A DNA stretch of 64,000 nucleotides from Inhella gelatinilytica (GCF_016093295.1 NZ_JAEDAL010000008.1:62001-126000), one strand, 5' to 3'. Shown: positions 9,190 through 18,982, counted from the stretch's first letter. Notes: generated by a model not told the origin, from the letters alone. Numbers and translations: made by a program.

Positions 9190-10923
9190 GTGGACGCCGA
9201 AACCGCCGAGTTCTATGAACGTAACGCCGCCGAACTGGCCGCGCGATACGAGTCTGCTGCAAGCCCCGTGGAGCGGTACTACCCTTTGGCCTTTCCATCT
9301 GGGGCACGAATTCTTGACGTTGGCGCAGGATCAGGGCGGGACCTCGCTGCACTACTGCAGGCCGGTTACGACGGCTACGGAGTTGAACCTAGCTCCAGAC
9401 TCCGCGATGCGGCGCTTGCAGCCCACCCGGAGCTGACAACGCGCTTGACCGGCGGCGCGCTTCCTGCTCTTGGCACACCCTTCGGGGGCTGCTTCGGCGG
9501 CATCGTCTGCTGTGCCGTGCTGATGCATGTGCCCGAATCCGAACTTTTCGATGCAGCCCTTGCGTTACGGAGAGTGCTCGATCCCCATGGGCGGCTTCTA
9601 ATGTCCATCCCGGCGTCACGCACAGACGTAGGTCAGAACCATCGCGACAACAACGGACGTCTCTTCCATCCCTACCTCCCCGAAGAACTGCAACTGCTTT
9701 TCGAGCGGCTGGGATTCCAGCTGATTGGACGCTGGGACACCGAGGACGTGCTCCGGCGTGGTGGCACCTCGTGGGTGACGCTGCTCTTCGAACTGCGGTC
9801 AGGCGGCCAGACGCGGGCCATCGACCAGATTGAAGGCATCCTGAACCGGGACCGAAAGGTTGCCACCTACAAGTTCGCACTATTCCGTGCCTTGGCAGAG
9901 ATTTCTACCCAGGAGCCCAGAGTGACCAGATGGCTGCCGGGCGGTCGGGTCGCCGTCCCGATAGATTGCATTGCCAGACGATGGCTGAGGTACTACTGGC
10001 CGATCATCGCCAACGACCGATTTGTGCCCCAGTCGCTGGCCGAGGGGGCCGGAAACCTGCAACAGCCGGTAGCGTTCCGAGCCCCGCTCCAAGCCCTCAT
10101 CCAGCAATTCGCAGATCAGGGCACCCATGGCGGCCTGACGGCATGGCACCTTGATTCCACATCGGGGCGATTGCCAGCAGCGATCGTCGCGCTGGAGATG
10201 CAGGCACTGCGGTCAATCGCGAGAGCCATCCGATCCGGCCCGGTGACCTACGCAGGCGGATCGCTGGAGAGCGGCCGCGTGTTCGAGTACGACGCGAAGA
10301 CGAAGGCCGTCCTGATGTCGGCCGTGCTTTGGAGGGAACTCAGTCTGCTCGGGCACTGGATCGTGGATGCCGTGATCGTCCGGTGGGCTGCCCTGACCGA
10401 GCGGTTTGCCCAACGGCAGGGCCTTCATTCTGGCGACGTCCTGCCTTTGCTCCTAGCCAAGCCCGAACCCGAACGCGCCACGGCACAGGCGCGGGCAGTT
10501 TTTCTTGCAGCCGGCCCAGCTCACTGCGTCTGGTCAGGGCGCCAGCTCTGTGAACGCAGCCTGGCGGTCGACCATCTCATTCCTTTCGCACTCTGGGGAA
10601 ACAACGACCTGTGGAACCTAGTTCCGGCCCATGCTGCCATCAACTGCCAGAAGTCGGACAAGCTTCCGGCGGGCGCACTACTTGTGGAACGCCGGGATCA
10701 CATCGTCGATAGCTGGAGCCTGCTGCGCGATGCAATGCCCGAAGCGTTCGACGGGCACGCCATGCACTTGCTCGGCTCAAAACCCGGACGCGAGGGCCAC
10801 TGGCGCAGCGAACTCTTTGCCAGACTGCGCGAAGCGGTCGAAGTCACCGCCTTGCAGCGTGGTGTCGAGAGGTGGACGCCAAAGGTCGAAGTAGCGCAGG
10901 CAGTGTCCATAGCTCATCGGTAG
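9190..10923 (+). CDS. SAM-dependent methyltransferase fused to an HNH endonuclease
   Basis: About 577 residues from the GTG at 9190. The frame is open from a TTG at 9121. The N-terminal 210 residues are a class I methyltransferase with a glycine-rich SAM loop (ILDVGAGSGRDL) and the acidic residue ending strand 2 (GVEPS). The middle is helical. The C-terminal part has an HNH core: a Cys (HCVWSG), DHLIPFALWGNND, then NLVPAHAAIN and KSDKLP. One polypeptide could therefore both modify and cut nucleic acid, a layout suited to defence, but the target of the methyltransferase is unknown. No Shine-Dalgarno precedes the GTG. See the upstream entry for a possible frameshifted leader. Confidence 0.8.
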   Translation: MDAETAEFYERNAAELAARYESAASPVERYYPLAFPSGARILDVGAGSGRDLAALLQAGYDGYGVEPSSRLRDAALAAHPELTTRLTGGALPALGTPFGGCFGGIVCCAVLMHVPESELFDAALALRRVLDPHGRLLMSIPASRTDVGQNHRDNNGRLFHPYLPEELQLLFERLGFQLIGRWDTEDVLRRGGTSWVTLLFELRSGGQTRAIDQIEGILNRDRKVATYKFALFRALAEISTQEPRVTRWLPGGRVAVPIDCIARRWLRYYWPIIANDRFVPQSLAEGAGNLQQPVAFRAPLQALIQQFADQGTHGGLTAWHLDSTSGRLPAAIVALEMQALRSIARAIRSGPVTYAGGSLESGRVFEYDAKTKAVLMSAVLWRELSLLGHWIVDAVIVRWAALTERFAQRQGLHSGDVLPLLLAKPEPERATAQARAVFLAAGPAHCVWSGRQLCERSLAVDHLIPFALWGNNDLWNLVPAHAAINCQKSDKLPAGALLVERRDHIVDSWSLLRDAMPEAFDGHAMHLLGSKPGREGHWRSELFARLREAVEVTALQRGVERWTPKVEVAQAVSIAHR

Positions 10924-11062
10924 ACCTCGCTGCGGACCGAGTCGAGATACTTCGGATCGCTCAAGACCCTCGCCCAGCCTCAGCGCCTCATTCAAGCGGC
11001 TGAAAATCACAGCCACTCAGGATATTCGAAGCTGTCTGTCATGGCTGGAATTCCGCCCCTAG

Positions 11063-11911
11063 CTAGCCGTATAGACGATCATACAAATTTGGCCGGGCGA
11101 CCGATCCAAGAAAATCCTCAGACGCATCCAAATCACCATAATATCTGAGGAGATTCCCATACATCACAGGCAGAACCTCTGAGATCAATTCGTACTTGGC
11201 TTTCAGATCTTTGCCGCACTGAATAACCAGACCAAACTCCCAGCAAATCCTCGAACTCCTCACGGCAAACGAGCTTTCCACCTCAAGGCCATCTCCCGCA
11301 CCCGAGCCAATTGCCTCAACCACTAACGCGCCAATTTTCTCACAGGCCATCAACATCGCGAGAAATTCGGCCACGGTTACTGGGACTCTCCGAAACGCCC
11401 GATAGCTGGAAATGACAATCTCGTGCAGTCGCGCCTCAAGCTCCTTTTGATCCAAATAGTAGAGAATCAGAGAATCTCCAGCAACGCCAGGATGAAGATA
11501 AACATCGCCTCGCGGCCGCCGCGCATCGAAAAAAATCACCTCATCAGCCTGAAGAATGTGGATGTGCTCATGACAAATTATCGCCCGCATCTCATCGGGC
11601 TTGACATGATTAAGCTTGATTACTAGCTTTCGTGAGCTGGAGGACGCTGGCAGGACAAATGCAGAACCGCGACTGACATATTTTGCACCGGGCAGAACAA
11701 TTAACCTAAAAAACATCCATATAACCAATATAAGAAGAAGAGGAGATAGCAAAAATAGCATCGGAATCAATATCAAAGTTAACAGGACAGAAACACCAGG
11801 ACTGCACGCCCGACGTATCGCAGCCAGTGAGCCAATAAATTCCACCCACACCTCCTTCATTGATACGGAAATTTCCCAGATTTCCGGATCAACTTGCGTG
11901 CGGTCATTCAT
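11063..11911 (-). CDS. Membrane protein with an HExxH zinc-peptidase motif, downstream of Zorya
   Basis: 282 residues from the ATG at 11911. The frame is open to 12256 and overlaps the HNH gene, so a longer start is possible. Two adjacent hydrophobic helices lie near residues 38-72. They are followed by CHEHIHILQ, which fits the HExxH zinc site of membrane peptidases, with a Glu/Asp-rich stretch after it. Base composition is more AT-rich than that of its neighbours, a sign of separate transfer. The protease role is inferred from the motif alone. It could be an extra Zorya-linked gene or an unrelated passenger. Confidence 0.62.
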   Translation of the reverse strand: MNDRTQVDPEIWEISVSMKEVWVEFIGSLAAIRRACSPGVSVLLTLILIPMLFLLSPLLLILVIWMFFRLIVLPGAKYVSRGSAFVLPASSSSRKLVIKLNHVKPDEMRAIICHEHIHILQADEVIFFDARRPRGDVYLHPGVAGDSLILYYLDQKELEARLHEIVISSYRAFRRVPVTVAEFLAMLMACEKIGALVVEAIGSGAGDGLEVESSFAVRSSRICWEFGLVIQCGKDLKAKYELISEVLPVMYGNLLRYYGDLDASEDFLGSVARPNLYDRLYG

Positions 11912-12221
11912 TTTGAACAGATCGACATAGAACAAGAAATATAGATATATCAATCCAACCGGTCGAACCTTTAACACAGTAAACCAAGTCGCCCTTTCTG
12001 AACAAGAGAGTGGCGTCGGCGGGAAGCACCCGAAATCCTCGGTCAACTGGGATTGCGTGGTCTTAGCTTCTTCGCAATAAAAATACTGCCAAATCTTTGA
12101 AAAAATTAACATGCCAGAAGTTGCCATTGGAAGACATCCATGCCAAGCCACCCTCTTCGACCTAAGCCTCAACATCAGAGGGTGGGAGCGCAGGTCAAGC
12201 TGACGTTCGCTGCGAATGTTT

Positions 12222-13304
12222 TCAGGTGCAAATGTTGGCGAACCCAAACAGGTCAACTATTCGCCAGCCATGGGCACTGGGTGTCGGGTGTTCAAGCGTG
12301 ATGCCCATGCGTCGACTAGGCCATGCAGCTTCCACCTGCCTGTCTGTACCCGGCACTTGGTGTTCGATTTCAGGCGCTTCCCAGCCCTGATTTCGAGCCA
12401 TCCCCAGCGCGCCTTGTATGGCAGGGTCGGCAAAGCGCATGACTGATTCCCATGACCCGTCAAACACGCCAGCATCACGCCGCATACGATTGATGGTTTT
12501 CATTTCGTCGCGGGGAACATACATGTGATCGTGCAGAGGCTCCATCCGATGGCAGGCCTTGCACAAAACCTTGAGGTTGGAACTGGCGTTGTTGCTCTTA
12601 ACCCCATCAACATGGTGCACATGGAGCAGTTGTTTGGCATTGGCAAGGTGGATACCGCAGCCTTCGCATGTCCAGCGCAAGGCCTCGCGCAGACTGTCTG
12701 AAATCTCGCGCCAGTTAGCAGCGTAGACGGATGAGCCTGGGTCGACCTTGGTTCGAATAGGCAAGAACCTGAAGCAAGAGGAGAAGGTCTCGAAAAACTC
12801 GCTTAGGTCAAAGTGTTGCCTGATCACCTTGGCAGACCGGTTCACTTTGGCCTGCTTGTAATTGAGCATATTCAGGCAGTTCTGACAAACGTAGAGCTTG
12901 CCATGGCCCGTCATTTCTCTCAAAGCCATGTCGGTGCCGCTGAGCGCAAAAGTGCCACTGATGTCTGTGGTGGCAATGTAACGCTCAAACCGACCTGAGT
13001 TTTTCATTGAATCCAACGTGGCGCAGTAAGCCACATGGAATTTCTTTCCAGCGTCACGGTTGCCGTTCAACACCTCTTCAATGCGTTGACCTTGGTCAGG
13101 TATGTACAACAGGATTTGCCGACCCTGGAAGGCCAGCAGCCCCGAAATGGTTTCTAGCTCGTCGAGTTTTACTTCACGCCCATGAATGAGCTCTGCCTCG
13201 ATCGCCGAGATAGTACTGACCCTACTTAGCGAGAATGACTGTCGCTCCGCCCCCAGGAGGTTGGCAATTTTCCAAAGTTCGGAGAAATCATGTGCAATGC
13301 GCAT
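12222..13304 (-). CDS. zorE: HNH nuclease of a type II Zorya-like system
   Basis: 360 residues. The C-terminal half has a complete HNH/zinc signature: WTCEGCGI, VHHVDGVKSNN, NLKVLCKACH. An earlier CQNCLNMLNY could be part of a second zinc site. It starts two bases after the end of zorB, so it is cotranscribed with zorA and zorB. In the published classification, type II Zorya consists of ZorA, ZorB and the HNH protein ZorE, which is thought to damage invading DNA once the membrane motor is triggered. The assignment rests on motif plus operon position. Confidence 0.82.
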   Translation of the reverse strand: MRIAHDFSELWKIANLLGAERQSFSLSRVSTISAIEAELIHGREVKLDELETISGLLAFQGRQILLYIPDQGQRIEEVLNGNRDAGKKFHVAYCATLDSMKNSGRFERYIATTDISGTFALSGTDMALREMTGHGKLYVCQNCLNMLNYKQAKVNRSAKVIRQHFDLSEFFETFSSCFRFLPIRTKVDPGSSVYAANWREISDSLREALRWTCEGCGIHLANAKQLLHVHHVDGVKSNNASSNLKVLCKACHRMEPLHDHMYVPRDEMKTINRMRRDAGVFDGSWESVMRFADPAIQGALGMARNQGWEAPEIEHQVPGTDRQVEAAWPSRRMGITLEHPTPSAHGWRIVDLFGFANICT

Positions 13305-13306
13305 GA

Positions 13307-14017
13307 TCAGTCCTGAATCAATCGTTTAATCTGGGTCTCTGCGTTGGAAATAACACGGAACGTGACCCGCCGGGAGCGCTCGGAGTCTTCATTGCCGTTT
13401 CCGTCGAGCACCAGCCTGCTGGATGAAAGCCCAACTGCAGCAATGTTTCTTCGGACCCACGCTTGATCTTCTGTCGCGGCCTTCAGGCCCTGGACGAATA
13501 GCAGAACTGATCGCGTGCGAGCCTGTGAAAGTTCCATGTTCCGGAAATACGCCTCTTCTGGATTGACGCCGACATTCCATTGCGAGCTGGTGTGCCCTTC
13601 GATCCGCACTTCATTGATCGAGTCGCGGAACCGGTTGAGCACCTTCATATAGCGGGGGAAGAAATCGCTGAGCACTTCTTTGAACTGGGGACGCATCGCG
13701 GAGGACCCCAGGCCAAAGAGGATATCTGGTGACTTGAACTCGAACGACAGGGCCTCTTTGTCGATCTCAGCGTTCCAGCGCTGAAGGTCCGGTTCGAACT
13801 CCGTTTTGAGGGCCTCATAGAGTGCCACCTGGTTGTTCTGATATGCAACCGCCACTTCCTTGATCTTGTCTCTTTCGATCAGGGCGTGTCGCATCAGTGC
13901 GATGCTGATAAACAAGAAGACCATCATCAGTCCGGACATTAGGTCAGACACGCTGACCCAATGCTCGGACGATTCATGGTCTATCTTGCTCTTACGTGAG
14001 CCGAGGAATTTGTCCAT
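13307..14017 (-). CDS. zorB: MotB/OmpA-like stator subunit of Zorya
   Basis: 236 residues. One transmembrane helix at about 25-45 (DLMSGLMMVFLFISIALM) carries an Asp (residue 25) in the position of the proton-binding Asp of MotB-type stators. A periplasmic OmpA-like peptidoglycan-binding domain follows (VRIEGHTSSQWN near 145 and the SQARTRSV helix). ZorB and ZorA form a proton-driven membrane complex that senses phage attack. The gene lies 17 bases after zorA and 2 bases before zorE. Confidence 0.88.
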   Translation of the reverse strand: MDKFLGSRKSKIDHESSEHWVSVSDLMSGLMMVFLFISIALMRHALIERDKIKEVAVAYQNNQVALYEALKTEFEPDLQRWNAEIDKEALSFEFKSPDILFGLGSSAMRPQFKEVLSDFFPRYMKVLNRFRDSINEVRIEGHTSSQWNVGVNPEEAYFRNMELSQARTRSVLLFVQGLKAATEDQAWVRRNIAAVGLSSSRLVLDGNGNEDSERSRRVTFRVISNAETQIKRLIQD

Positions 14018-14034
14018 GGCAACAGACCTCTGAC

Positions 14035-15582
14035 TCAGTTAGGCTGACTATTCCGGTTGTAGGAGTCGGTCAGGTGGCGAGCGATGGTTGCAAGTGCAGC
14101 CCCCAGCTCCTGAAGCGCTGCGTTCAACTGCCTGCTCAAGGCTTCATCCAGTTGCCGCAGCTGGGCATTTACCGCATCGTTGGTTCGATTGACGGCTTCT
14201 TGAACCTGGCGATCAACGGCTTGCAGGGTGCGGTCAGCGCTCTGAACGATCGCCCGGCTGGTTTCTTCGGCGGAACGCACCGACTCGGCTCGGGCTTGGT
14301 TGCTCTGGTCGATCGAAGTTTGAACGGACTGCTGTGCACTCGCCAGCATCGCGCGCGAGCTCTCTTGAACCGACTCCATGGCAGACGAGATGACGGCAGT
14401 GATGCCCGTACGAATCCGCTCGGTGTTCAGACCCAGCAATTCCATGGCGTTTTTAAGCTCTTCGGAGATGTCTTCAGACTGTGTGGCGATCACCTTCGCG
14501 TTTTCCAGCATCGCCTGATTGGTCTGCTTCACCGAGTCCTCAAAGTTTTGAGACCCCTTGATCAAATTCACGTTTACCTGTTCCGCACCGTTCAGAAGTT
14601 GTTGCCCCACTTCTTCGAGCTTCGATTGGATCTGAGGTACGGCCATCACAGCCTGTTCACGCATCTTCACAAACGCGTCGAGATGACGGTCCAGCTCTGC
14701 GATCTGGTGCTGATTCACAGCCAAGACTTCACCCAAGGCTTGCATGTCGCTAGGAATGCGGGCTGTTTCCTCTCTGATCGCCTGGACTGCCACTTTGGTC
14801 GCACTGATGGACACAACCCCTCGCTCATATTGCCGAGCCATAGCCTCAAGTTGCACCATGTAGTTGGCCTGCCATTCAACGAGCTTCTTGACCGATTCGT
14901 CTAGACGCTTGAAGTTGTCACCAAACTGCTCTGTCAGGTTCTTGTTGAAGTCGACAATGACCTCTTTGAGGGCCTCGATCACCTGCTGTGTAGCTGACTT
15001 TGAGAGCATCTCAGCAAAGTCCTTCATCTGTGCCCATAGCTTTTCCTCGAAGGCATCTTGGCGCTTGGACAGACCCGAGCGGAAGTCATTGACATCTGTT
15101 CTGAGCAACTGGATCTGACCGACCATTGAGCGCTCGTCGTTGCCGCCAATACCCTTGGCGATGGTGGTCAGTTCGGCATGTTGCTTTGTCAGAATCGCAT
15201 GGATGTCCTTTGGCTCAATGTCATCCGCTGACGGCGCGCCATCAACCGGCTTGGTTTTATCTAGGTGACTGGTTTGGATGATCTTGAACCAGATGGCGAA
15301 GCCCATCCCGATCAGGCTAGTCACAAACGCTGTTTGGAGACCACCAAGCAGTTGTTCGATGCTGCCATCAATCTGTTTAGTATCGAATTGCAGCAGGCCA
15401 ATGAAGACACCCAGAAAAGTACCGAACAGGCCTAAAGACGTCATGAGCGAAGGGGCGTACTCGACGTAGTTGCTTCTGTCCGACTTGAGGCCAGCTTTAG
15501 CCGTCACGAACGCATAAAGAATTGCGATAAAGAAGACGAAGTTCAGAGCCCACGTGAATGCTGGGGTGCCGAAGATGCCCAT
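14035..15582 (-). CDS. zorA: MotA-like Zorya motor protein with long coiled-coil tail
   Basis: 515 residues. Three membrane helices occupy the N-terminal 110 residues (around FVFFIAILYAFV, LMTSLGLFGTFLGVFIGLL and FVTSLIGMGFAIWF), matching the MotA/TolQ/ExbB fold. The remaining 400 residues are almost entirely Ala/Gln/Glu-rich helix predicted to form a coiled-coil tail, the hallmark that distinguishes ZorA from flagellar MotA. The ATG follows an AGGTAG element. It is the first gene of the three-gene operon. No flagellar or Tol genes are nearby, which supports Zorya over those alternatives. Confidence 0.88.
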   Translation of the reverse strand: MGIFGTPAFTWALNFVFFIAILYAFVTAKAGLKSDRSNYVEYAPSLMTSLGLFGTFLGVFIGLLQFDTKQIDGSIEQLLGGLQTAFVTSLIGMGFAIWFKIIQTSHLDKTKPVDGAPSADDIEPKDIHAILTKQHAELTTIAKGIGGNDERSMVGQIQLLRTDVNDFRSGLSKRQDAFEEKLWAQMKDFAEMLSKSATQQVIEALKEVIVDFNKNLTEQFGDNFKRLDESVKKLVEWQANYMVQLEAMARQYERGVVSISATKVAVQAIREETARIPSDMQALGEVLAVNQHQIAELDRHLDAFVKMREQAVMAVPQIQSKLEEVGQQLLNGAEQVNVNLIKGSQNFEDSVKQTNQAMLENAKVIATQSEDISEELKNAMELLGLNTERIRTGITAVISSAMESVQESSRAMLASAQQSVQTSIDQSNQARAESVRSAEETSRAIVQSADRTLQAVDRQVQEAVNRTNDAVNAQLRQLDEALSRQLNAALQELGAALATIARHLTDSYNRNSQPN

Positions 15583-15662
15583 TGTTTCTACCTAGTTCGA
15601 TGTAAGTTTTTCAGTTGTTTGCAAAGCACTATCGCGAACATGGACAGTGCATCGCCGCATTG

Positions 15663-17576
15663 TCAAGACCACGTCTGCCCGAACTCCCGCAACTGCGGTG
15701 CTGAGCTGACAACTGTCAAGAAACAGCCTCGGTCATCCTGTTTAAGCCGAGTAATTGCGGCATAAGCCACGGCCAAGGCAGTTGGATCTGCCGCATCCGT
15801 GATCTGGACGACGAGCGCACGACTTTCCCAACCCTTAAAGCTCTGAATCGTCGTTACCTTGACTCTCGAATCGCCCTTGAAGAAGGCCGTCTTCCTACGG
15901 CGTCGGTCCTTGTCCTTTTCCTCTTTTGTCTGCCCAATACCGAAGGTATGCAAGACCCTAATATTCTTGTCCAAGAGAAGTCCAACAACCTCTAGTCCGA
16001 TGTCTTCCCGATCCACGATACAGACCAACTCGGCCGCAGCGACCGGATCATCATCTGATGCCGACAGGATTCCGAGCATGGCGTCGACGCACTCGGCCGC
16101 TACGGACTGCATCGGGTCCAACTGCCGCCAGCGCAGTTCCGTCCTAAATTCAAGCTCGCCCTGCGCGGGAATGGGCCGATGCTCGTCAACGTCGGGCTGA
16201 AAACGATCCACGAAATCGGCTGCCAGCCGGCATAGGCTGGGCGACATGCGATGCGAGCGATCGAGTTCCCCCCAGGGACCTCTGAAGCCAGCCCCTTTCA
16301 TCTCGAGGTCAGTCCATGGCTTGATCCCGTAGATGTTTTGTTGGCGGTCCGCGACTAGAAGCGCCTCGCCGCTTCCGTCTGCCGGGAGGGCCGCACACAT
16401 TGCCTCCCACCAAGTCGGCAAAAAGTCCTGGCCTTCGTCCACCAACACCGCATCCCAGCGGTCATCTTCGTTTAGGGCCGCGGCCCACTGAGCGGCTTTT
16501 GATGGCAATACCGTTCGCAGCGTCTCTTCGGCATCATGGTCGCTCCCCTCTGACCAGAGGGCTCTGAATTCGTGCTCTTTGCCGGCGATTTCGGCGACCC
16601 GTCGACACCAGTAATGGAAATTGAGAGCGGTGATCTGCCTGCGAACCTCGCCGGACTGCGCGTACTGCACCGCTAGGTCGAGCAAGTAGTTGACCAAGGT
16701 GACGTTGAACGTTACAACCAAAACCCGTAGCCCCTGCTTCGCGAGCTCTGCGGCACGCCCAGCAAGCACAAGCGACTTTCCGCTACCTGCCGGCCCCTTG
16801 ATGCGCCGAAACTGCACACGCTCTTTGTTGATGCAGAGCGCTCTCTGTTTGGGAGTCAACAGCTGCGCTAGCGGAATGCGCTGATCCCGCGAGAACCCAG
16901 GTTCGACCAGCCAGTGCCTCAGGTCAGCGGCCACCCGGTCGTTCATTCGGTCGTCGATCCTGCGCGCAGAACTAAGGAGGGCTCGTAAGGCTCCGTCGTC
17001 GTGCCGCCCAAGCAACTCGGCACCAATGACCGGATAAAGCCTCGAGTACTTCGTGTGGCCCTTGGCCTCCCGCAAAGGTAAAAGAAGATCTTCGGCGTCT
17101 CGCGTCGTTGCACTTGTAAAGATCACGCCAGCAATGATTGAGCCAAAGCCGTCCTTCGCCGGCAAGCTCGGAACGTACAGTCCGTGAATTTCGCGTTTGT
17201 AAAGGTCAATTGCGGCGACGGGGTCCTGCCGACTGAGAGAAAAAGTCTTCCCGTCCCTGTGCCCCATCAACCTCGGGACATCGCTCTCGTAGTCGATGAA
17301 ATAGTCAAGTCCTTGCAGGTTCCAGTCCTTAACCTCGTACACGGCAATGCCGCGTTGGGGGTGCAAGAGCACAAAGTCCGGCCTAAGCCCATTGAGATGC
17401 GGCTGGATGTAGATCTCCCACCCAGCCGGAAGAATCTCGATAAACCACTCGAGTACCCTGCGCTCGCCATCGTTCAAAGGCTGCCGCAAGCTGGGCAACG
17501 CTGCCAACGGAGGGTCGATTACTCGAATGCTGGCACTTGACTGCAGATCCGAATCGAGGCGCGTGGCGGCTTGCAT
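15663..17576 (-). CDS. NERD nuclease domain fused to a UvrD-like helicase (first of two)
   Basis: 637 residues. Residues about 35-110 form a NERD domain with PD-(D/E)xK-type residues (RPDFVL, then YEVKDW, i.e. D67, E81, K83). An SF1 helicase core follows, with Walker A GPAGSGKS at 261-268, Walker B VLVDEGQDF and later motifs (TTIQSFKGWESRALVVQ). NERD-helicases of this type are common in defence islands, and the same domain pair occurs in the Nhi-type nuclease-helicase. It lies downstream of zorA in the same direction, 80 bases away. A second, divergent protein of the same design is at 25815-27455. Confidence 0.85.
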   Translation of the reverse strand: MQAATRLDSDLQSSASIRVIDPPLAALPSLRQPLNDGERRVLEWFIEILPAGWEIYIQPHLNGLRPDFVLLHPQRGIAVYEVKDWNLQGLDYFIDYESDVPRLMGHRDGKTFSLSRQDPVAAIDLYKREIHGLYVPSLPAKDGFGSIIAGVIFTSATTRDAEDLLLPLREAKGHTKYSRLYPVIGAELLGRHDDGALRALLSSARRIDDRMNDRVAADLRHWLVEPGFSRDQRIPLAQLLTPKQRALCINKERVQFRRIKGPAGSGKSLVLAGRAAELAKQGLRVLVVTFNVTLVNYLLDLAVQYAQSGEVRRQITALNFHYWCRRVAEIAGKEHEFRALWSEGSDHDAEETLRTVLPSKAAQWAAALNEDDRWDAVLVDEGQDFLPTWWEAMCAALPADGSGEALLVADRQQNIYGIKPWTDLEMKGAGFRGPWGELDRSHRMSPSLCRLAADFVDRFQPDVDEHRPIPAQGELEFRTELRWRQLDPMQSVAAECVDAMLGILSASDDDPVAAAELVCIVDREDIGLEVVGLLLDKNIRVLHTFGIGQTKEEKDKDRRRRKTAFFKGDSRVKVTTIQSFKGWESRALVVQITDAADPTALAVAYAAITRLKQDDRGCFLTVVSSAPQLREFGQTWS

Positions 17577-17591
17577 GACGGCGGACGACTT

Positions 17592-18518
17592 CTAGTTTGA
17601 CTTTCCCTGCGTCCCCGACGCAGCGCCACATGCATGGCCATCAAAGGCAGCGAGGAATATCGCCAGCGCTTCTGTCAGTTCAGTCATCGCATCCAGTTGT
17701 GCCTTGGTGTAAGGCTGTTTGCCGAGCATCGACAACAGCTTCTCCTTCGCCACGTTAAACATCCCATAAGGCCGAATGACCCTCCTGAGTCTCGTGATCG
17801 TCGCGATGATCTCGTTGCAATGTCGTTCAGCCTCACGCTGCCTCGCTTCGACCACTTTGACCCTCAATGGAAGGCTCTCGAGCTCCCTCAGAACCGCGGC
17901 GATGGATTCCTCGACTTTGACCTTGGCGTTTTCGAGTGCCCCTGCCTTCTTGTGTGTGAAATACACGAGTGGAACTGCAGCTATCCCCCCCAGAACAGCC
18001 ATACCTCCAGCCATGCCCGCTCCACCTGCAGCTAGCGCTCCTCCGCCGAACCAGGCTAGGGTCGCATTCGTAGCTGCGACGCCGGACAAGCCGGAAATCG
18101 CGGCGCCAGTGGATGCCGAGCCGAAAAGAGTGACCAGCGACCAAGCCCCGACAGCCATGGTCCCACCGGTAAGGGTTCCGACTCCGACTGTGAGCGCGGA
18201 GTTCATTCCAGCGTTGAACCGCTCCATCTTGTGTAACGTTTGCGTCGTTACGGCTACATCCAGCGCGCGCTGATTTTCGATACGACACTTGAGCATACGC
18301 TCGGCACTTTCAAGATGGGGTTTGGTCCGTCTCAGAGCGCTGCCGATCGCAACAACTGCCGCATTGATCCTTTTCTTGCATGCGTTCGCCCGGCCAATCA
18401 GAGACTGGAGTCTGGCGTTCGCCTCCTCGTATCCCCGCTTCGCATCCTCCAATCTGCCGGCGCCACCTAGCGTGACGATTTCAATCAACAGCTTGAACAG
18501 GTCTTTCAAAAAACCCAT
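17592..18518 (-). CDS. Glycine-rich membrane protein with flanking coiled coils
   Basis: 308 residues from the ATG at 18518, chosen for its strong Shine-Dalgarno (GGGGAGGAAA). A longer frame to 18683 lacks one. The N-terminal 110 residues and the region 195-270 are charged helices. Between them (about 115-190) is a long Gly/Ala-rich hydrophobic block resembling glycine-zipper or dynamin-like membrane hairpins. I recognise no family. It ends 16 bases upstream of the NERD-helicase start, so the two may be cotranscribed. It resembles in style the glycine-rich membrane proteins at 18983 and 22725. Confidence 0.72.
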   Translation of the reverse strand: MGFLKDLFKLLIEIVTLGGAGRLEDAKRGYEEANARLQSLIGRANACKKRINAAVVAIGSALRRTKPHLESAERMLKCRIENQRALDVAVTTQTLHKMERFNAGMNSALTVGVGTLTGGTMAVGAWSLVTLFGSASTGAAISGLSGVAATNATLAWFGGGALAAGGAGMAGGMAVLGGIAAVPLVYFTHKKAGALENAKVKVEESIAAVLRELESLPLRVKVVEARQREAERHCNEIIATITRLRRVIRPYGMFNVAKEKLLSMLGKQPYTKAQLDAMTELTEALAIFLAAFDGHACGAASGTQGKSN

Positions 18519-18982
18519 AAATTTCCTCCCCTCGAGCAGTGCGCAAGACTGCCTCTTATGCGGTTCTTTTCTACTTCTCACCTCGAGGTTTTCGAGTGAA
18601 CCATCGCAAATCATCGTATCCGAGGATCGCCGCTCACCGGTACTGCTAGCCGATCTTGCTGGCCACGGGCACCACGGCGGCACACGTCGATTGGTTGCTA
18701 GCTACGAGCCGGGCGTATACGTGCAAGCCGCTGTCCGGACTATCGGTCGCTAACGTTTTTGAGCAATGCATTGACCTAGCAGGTCATGGGGCCCCCCTGG
18801 GGCGGTTCGCCCAGATCGCAGGCCTAGCATTGAGTGGGGGTTCGCAGCCAGGTTTTTGGCGATGCGAATTCACAGCAATCGCCTCGTCTGACTGAAGTCA
18901 ATCGTGGCATTCCGCATTCAACCGAGCCACACGTACCATTCCCATCCGCTTTGCACGATTTGAGAAGACGAGGGAGAGAATC
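18519..18982. other. Divergent intergenic region, no gene seen
   Basis: 464 bases between the minus-strand glycine-rich membrane gene and the plus-strand SHOCT-like gene. It must hold the promoters of both. I see no convincing coding frame, tRNA or strong palindrome. Confidence 0.4.

Noticed and set aside
9044..9436. 130-codon frame with strong Shine-Dalgarno over the start of the MTase-HNH gene
   Set aside because: Most of it overlaps the methyltransferase in another frame. Kept only as a regulatory or frameshift note.
13996..14904. Long open frame on the plus strand over zorA
   Set aside because: It is the antisense shadow of the coiled-coil zorA gene. No Shine-Dalgarno and no protein-like motifs.
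14035..15582. Flagellar stator (motA) or Tol/Exb subunit
   Set aside because: The 400-residue coiled-coil tail and the neighbouring HNH gene fit Zorya and not those systems.
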